This document shows, piece by piece, positions 35,720 to 38,956 of a stretch of 38,956 nt of DNA (positions within the stretch are counted from its first letter, which is position 1; every line of letters starts with the position of its first letter). Under the pieces are notes generated by a model, which was not told the DNA's origin, did no database searches, and saw only the letters and a list, made by a program, of their open reading frames with translations. This DNA comes from Bacteroidota bacterium (GTDB lineage: Bacteria; Bacteroidota; Bacteroidia; Cytophagales; Amoebophilaceae), in the NCBI GenBank assembly GCA_024206165.1, contig JAAGZN010000262.1, forward strand, positions 1-38,956. The letters run 5' to 3'. Both the position numbers and the translations under genes were made by a program.

Positions 35720-36769
35720 TCATATTACTAGCATAGAATCTCCATAAATAAAGAATCTATAATCTTCTTTTAAAGCAGTATTATAAGCTTCCATTAAAAG
35801 ATCTTCTCCAACAAATGCTGCAGCATTAACAAATAAAGTTGATTTTGGAATATGAAAGTTAGTAATTAAAGAATTACAAATTTTAAAATCATAGCTTGGT
35901 ATCAGAAATTTATTAGTCCATCCCTCTATGGGCTTTAATGTTCGATAACTTGATGATGAGGACTCTACTGCTTTTAAAGCTGAAAGACCTACTGCACATA
36001 CTTTTAATTTATTTTCAATAGATTTATTAACTAAGCTGCATGTATTTTCTCCAATTTTAAAATATTCAGCATTAATCCTATATTTAGTTACATCTTCAAC
36101 ATCAATTATACTCATATCACTCAATCCACTGTGAATGGTAATTGGAGTAATATTTATTCCTTTATATTCTAATAATTTTAAAATATATTCATTAAAATGA
36201 AAACCTGCGAAAGAAGGAACTACGGCTCCTATATTTTTAGCATATATTGTCTGATATCTTTCTTTATCTTCAGGCAATACTTCTCTATTTAATATCCAAT
36301 CTGGAATAGGCGGGCTTCCTAATTTATCGAATATTTCATATAGTTCTTCTGTGGTACCATCAAATAAAAATCTTAATGTCCTTCCTCTTGAAGTTGTATT
36401 ATCACTAACTTCAGCCACTAAGTCCATATTTCCGAAATATAACTTATTGCCAACTCTTATTTTTCTAGCTGGATCAACTAAAGCATCCCATTGGTGGTCT
36501 TCTTCTTTTAGTTCTCTTAATAAAAAAACTTCAATTTTAGCACCTGTTTTTTCCTTTTTACCTATTAATTTAGCAGGAAATACTTTAGAATCATTTATTA
36601 TTAATGAGTCACCTGCATTAAAATATTCTGATATATCTTTAAAAACCCGATGTTCTATTTTTCCTGTCTCTTTATGGACAACCATCAAACGACTATCTTC
36701 TCTATTCACAGGAGGATGCATCGCAATATTCTCTTTTGGAAGAGTAAACTTTAAAGAAGAAAGTTTCAT
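35720..36769 (-). CDS. queA: S-adenosylmethionine:tRNA ribosyltransferase-isomerase QueA
   Basis: A 349-residue QueA, which moves the ribosyl part of S-adenosylmethionine to preQ1 in tRNA to make epoxyqueuosine. Matching family regions are MHPPVNREDSRLMVV near the start, DSLIINDSKVFPAKLIGKK, the cluster LGSPPIPDWI, ERYQTIYAKNIGAVVPSFAG, and the C-terminal LITNFHIPKSTLFVNAAAF. Length is typical and no residue looks lost. It is the first gene of the run that leads into uppS and bamA. Other queuosine genes are not in the window, so preQ1 may be imported or made elsewhere. Confidence 0.95.
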   Translation of the reverse strand: MKLSSLKFTLPKENIAMHPPVNREDSRLMVVHKETGKIEHRVFKDISEYFNAGDSLIINDSKVFPAKLIGKKEKTGAKIEVFLLRELKEEDHQWDALVDPARKIRVGNKLYFGNMDLVAEVSDNTTSRGRTLRFLFDGTTEELYEIFDKLGSPPIPDWILNREVLPEDKERYQTIYAKNIGAVVPSFAGFHFNEYILKLLEYKGINITPITIHSGLSDMSIIDVEDVTKYRINAEYFKIGENTCSLVNKSIENKLKVCAVGLSALKAVESSSSSYRTLKPIEGWTNKFLIPSYDFKICNSLITNFHIPKSTLFVNAAAFVGEDLLMEAYNTALKEDYRFFIYGDSMLVI

Positions 36770-37087
36770 ATATGATTTTTTAATATTTTAGCTTATAAAA
36801 ATCTATGATTTATTAATTATAAATTTATTAATTTACTTTTTATACTAATATTTATAATATGCAATAAATGTATTTAATAGATAGGCCCAATTTACTCATT
36901 TAAGATACTTAATCCAAATATCAGAACATGCATTATTATTAATAATAAAATTTATAGTTTCTAATATAGTTTAAATTTAATTTAATATTGAAAAAGAGTA
37001 CTTTTATCTATCAACATAAAATCAGTTTAAAAAGATCAGTTGTAAGTTCATTTTTAATATATGAACTTAGCATAATTTTAAATTTTA

Positions 37088-37381
37088 AACTTAAGTTGTT
37101 GAGAAATCATATATTTGTAAAAACCCATGTAATCCTGAATGAAGTGAAGGAGCTTTTTGAAAAATATTTGTTTTTAATTTAAAAATAGTCATTTGGCTTT
37201 GTTCATATATTATGACTTGATTTAATTAACTTAAGTTGCACTGTAGAAACAACCAAAAAAAGCCTTGTCATCCTGAGTTTACGAAGGATCTGATTAATCA
37301 AATATTTGTTTTTAGTCTAAAAATAGATGTTTCGCTTCGCTCAACATGACAATAGAAATGTAGCACAACTTAAGTTAATTA
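37088..37381 (+). repeat. Tandem duplication of a 140-bp palindrome-bearing unit
   Basis: Two diverged units, 37088-37227 (140 bp) and 37228-37366 (139 bp), each start with the perfect palindrome AACTTAAGTT, which appears a third time at 37367-37376. Each unit carries the TCATCCTGA-type repeat: TGTAATCCTGAATGAAGTGA in unit 1 and TGTCATCCTGAGTTTACGAA in unit 2, both followed by AATATTTGTTTTTA and TAAAAATAG and ending in ATGAC. The second unit is flanked by 16-bp perfect inverted copies of TAATTAACTTAAGTTG (37223-37238 and 37366-37381). Confidence 0.8.
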
Positions 37382-37501
37382 CTTATTTGATCTAAATTAT
37401 TTCTCATTTTGATTATTATTTTTTCTTAATTTTGATCTTATATATTTTAAATTTGAATATATCACCAAAATAAGTATCATAAGTTATTTAAAAAAATGCT
37501 T

Positions 37502-37538
37502 AAAATATTATCTTCGGATTAAATTTAGATAATATTTT
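37502..37538 (+). promoter_or_regulatory. 12-bp inverted repeat before the GT61-like gene
   Basis: AAAATATTATCT (37502-37513) and AGATAATATTTT (37527-37538) are perfect inverted copies around a 13-bp spacer, ending 16 bp before the ATG at 37555. They could be an operator or a leader hairpin that affects translation. In sequence this AT-rich, a 12-bp match can also occur by chance. Confidence 0.35.
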
Positions 37539-37554
37539 CAAAAATTCTTAAAAC

Positions 37555-38829
37555 ATGAATTTAAAATTAAAAAGCTTAATAATCATTTGTATTATAACAA
37601 TATCTAGCTGTTCTACAAAGGTGGAAAATTACATTAAAAAAAATTCATCTAAGTCTCATAAATTATTAGAAAGCAAAATCTATAAAAAAAAGTGTTTTAA
37701 TTTTTATTGTAAAAAGGGTTATGTTTTACCAACAATGATTAGCTTTTTTTTATTTAGCAGCTATATGTTATTTCCAGATAAAAGTAGTTTAGAAATAAAA
37801 AAGTTTAATTATAATTTAAATTTTATTGAAGGCAATAAAGATGATTGTCAAAATGATAATGATTGGTTTACAGAAAAAAATTGGGATATTTATTTAAATC
37901 AAATTAATTATGAGGATAATGAGCTAGGAGATAACTTGCTTTTAAATAATCTTCAAAGGGTTGATAATATTTGTAAATATAAAAATAATTTTAAAGTATT
38001 TGATGAATTAGACATTTTCCAATTTGATAATGTTTCTCCAATAGATTTATTTGGTAACGAAGGCGATGATACTTATAGAGAAAATAATAGAATTATTTAT
38101 CAAAAGATTTTTAAGAGTACTGTATGGAAAAAAGATGAATTTTTAAAAGCTAATTGCATAAAGGATAAAACTAATAATCATTTAATTATATTATCAAAAT
38201 ACCCACAAATGATTGGAGAATGGTATGTAAGAACTATTTTGCCTTTATATAATTTAAAAAGTAATGAAATAATAAATTCTACTGACATAAAAATTTATCT
38301 AATGAATTGGCTGAATAATCCATTATTTAATTCTCATCATTTATTTATTGAACCTTTTACAAAATATCCATTGCTGAGTTTAAGAGATTTATTATTAAAT
38401 AAACTAGAATGCGTTTGTTTTGATAGAATATTATTTTTAGGCTTTAAAAAAGAAAATCATATATGGTTCCCTGAAGATGATATTCTATTTTTTAAATCAT
38501 CAGAATATACAAATAGAATGAATAATGAAATCATTAAATTTTATAAAAATAGTTTTAATAAAATTGATCCTAATCTAAATAAGGATTCCTTTTTCTTTAA
38601 AAAAAGACTAATAGAAAATCATTTGAACAAACAAATAAAAATGAAAGAAGTTTATAAATGGAAATTGATAGGCTTATATGACAGAAAATTTAGACGCAAA
38701 TGGTTAAATATCAATGAAATCTGCAATGCAATAAATGATTATAAATATTATTTGTGTTATAAAATTATCTTAGAAACAGAAATTGAAAATCTTTATTCAA
38801 GAGATATTTTAAAAATACATAGTGCCTGA
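37555..38829 (+). CDS. Lipoprotein with GT61-like glycosyltransferase domain, C-terminally cut
   Basis: A 424-residue protein. The leader ends in ITISSC, giving lipid-anchored Cys19. A second hydrophobic stretch lies at about 56-73. From residue 175 on it resembles GT61 (DUF563) transferases of the eukaryotic EOGT/POMGNT2 kind: EWYVRTILPLYNL near 222-234 (the usual N-x-x-H-x-x-x-D-x-x-x-P-L-Y region), DIKIYLMNW, then SLRDLLLNKLECVCFDRILF and a glycine, and LIGLYDRKFRRKWLNINEI at 371-389 like the conserved R...R-x-x-N-x-x-E segment. It ends DILKIHSA, exactly where the family has D-x-L-I-G-x-H-G-A-G-L, and is stopped by TGA TAG. The missing tail suggests a truncated or inactive copy. The family call is from motif memory and needs a profile search. 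Confidence 0.5.
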   Translation: MNLKLKSLIIICIITISSCSTKVENYIKKNSSKSHKLLESKIYKKKCFNFYCKKGYVLPTMISFFLFSSYMLFPDKSSLEIKKFNYNLNFIEGNKDDCQNDNDWFTEKNWDIYLNQINYEDNELGDNLLLNNLQRVDNICKYKNNFKVFDELDIFQFDNVSPIDLFGNEGDDTYRENNRIIYQKIFKSTVWKKDEFLKANCIKDKTNNHLIILSKYPQMIGEWYVRTILPLYNLKSNEIINSTDIKIYLMNWLNNPLFNSHHLFIEPFTKYPLLSLRDLLLNKLECVCFDRILFLGFKKENHIWFPEDDILFFKSSEYTNRMNNEIIKFYKNSFNKIDPNLNKDSFFFKKRLIENHLNKQIKMKEVYKWKLIGLYDRKFRRKWLNINEICNAINDYKYYLCYKIILETEIENLYSRDILKIHSA

Positions 38830-38956
38830 TAGAAAACTCTTAATTTTTAATATTTTAGCATCAAATTTTTATTATCAAAATAGGTTTTCTCATTTTATAT
38901 CAACATATTTTATTAGTGATAGATACCGATTGTATTTTTTCTATAATATTTTATAA
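38830..38956 (+). pseudogene. Possible frameshifted tail of the GT61-like gene
   Basis: One base past the frame of the upstream gene, the sequence from 38828 stays open for 42 codons and ends in TAA at the window edge, with a translation rich in Phe, Tyr and Ile (FYYQNRFSHFISTYF). It may be the former C-terminus displaced by a frameshift, but I cannot align it to a GT61 tail with confidence, and AT-rich sequence can stay open by chance. Confidence 0.25.

Larger units (their letters stand above)
36770..37554. other. 785-bp gene-free region with tandem repeat
   Basis: A long non-coding gap between the divergent queA and the GT61-like lipoprotein gene. The first 318 bp are plain AT-rich sequence in which I see nothing definite. 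A diverged tandem repeat of about 140 bp fills 37088-37381, and a 12-bp inverted repeat at 37502-37538 sits just before the lipoprotein start. A 64-codon frame across 36988-37182 is repeat-derived and not a gene. Confidence 0.75.

Noticed and set aside
36988-37182. A 64-codon plus-strand frame in the long gap
   Set aside because: It starts with TTG, and its HVILNEVKELF part is the translation of the TCATCCTGA-type repeat, a common artefact in many genomes.

Overview
The window is a very AT-rich stretch of a bacterial chromosome. It carries family markers of the phylum Bacteroidota: a GldD homologue, a DUF3276 (PUR-alpha-like) protein, a short DUF721/DciA protein, and large lipoproteins whose Cys sits about 20-30 residues from the start. 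Starts are not preceded by obvious Shine-Dalgarno sequences, which also fits this phylum. The base composition, scattered decayed repeats and eukaryote-like domains suggest a host-associated (intracellular) lineage in the style of Amoebophilaceae/Cardinium. That placement is inference. The genetic code is standard.

Layout. 1-1181 (minus): a short exported protein that looks like a broken outer-membrane barrel, then nth. 1314-2096: a lipoprotein-like protein ending in a RING-type zinc domain. 2102-7460 (minus): sppA, an aspartate/aromatic aminotransferase, a protein-kinase-like lipoprotein and a GldD-like protein. 7518-11538 (plus): pgeF, rpsA with a decapeptide-repeat tail, tRNA-Cys(GCA), tRNA-Leu(CAA), an 80-bp inverted-repeat remnant and a DUF721 gene. 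11919-15857: a 1312-residue unknown lipoprotein. 15892-18237: thiL (minus), then tpiA-rbfA (plus). 18482-22972: a 1496-residue coiled-coil lipoprotein. 23030-27970: mdh (plus), then DUF3276, mltG and a YyaL-type thioredoxin-fold protein (minus). 28258-36769 (minus): a likely envelope-assembly operon, transcribed queA, uppS, bamA, skp, a SurA-like chaperone, surA, then an SPFH/prohibitin protein. 36770-37554: a 785-bp gene-free region with a tandem 140-bp repeat. 37555-38829: a lipoprotein with a GT61-like glycosyltransferase domain that stops where the usual HGAG motif should be.

How it fits together. The housekeeping genes cover envelope building (uppS, mltG, bamA, skp, surA, sppA), translation (rpsA, rbfA, queA, tRNAs), DNA repair and replication (nth, dciA) and a thin layer of metabolism (tpiA, mdh, thiL, aspartate aminotransferase, pgeF). 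Between these blocks sit five single, unrelated lipoprotein-type genes: RING, kinase-like, 1312-aa unknown, giant coiled coil and GT61-like. Three of them carry eukaryotic-type enzyme or adaptor domains behind a lipoprotein-type leader. This set is the most interesting content of the window: a candidate group of surface-exposed or secreted host-interaction proteins. At least three diverged copies of an 88-bp repeat, the 140-bp tandem repeat and its relative in the uppS-bamA gap show that mobile or repeat DNA has been active and is now decaying.
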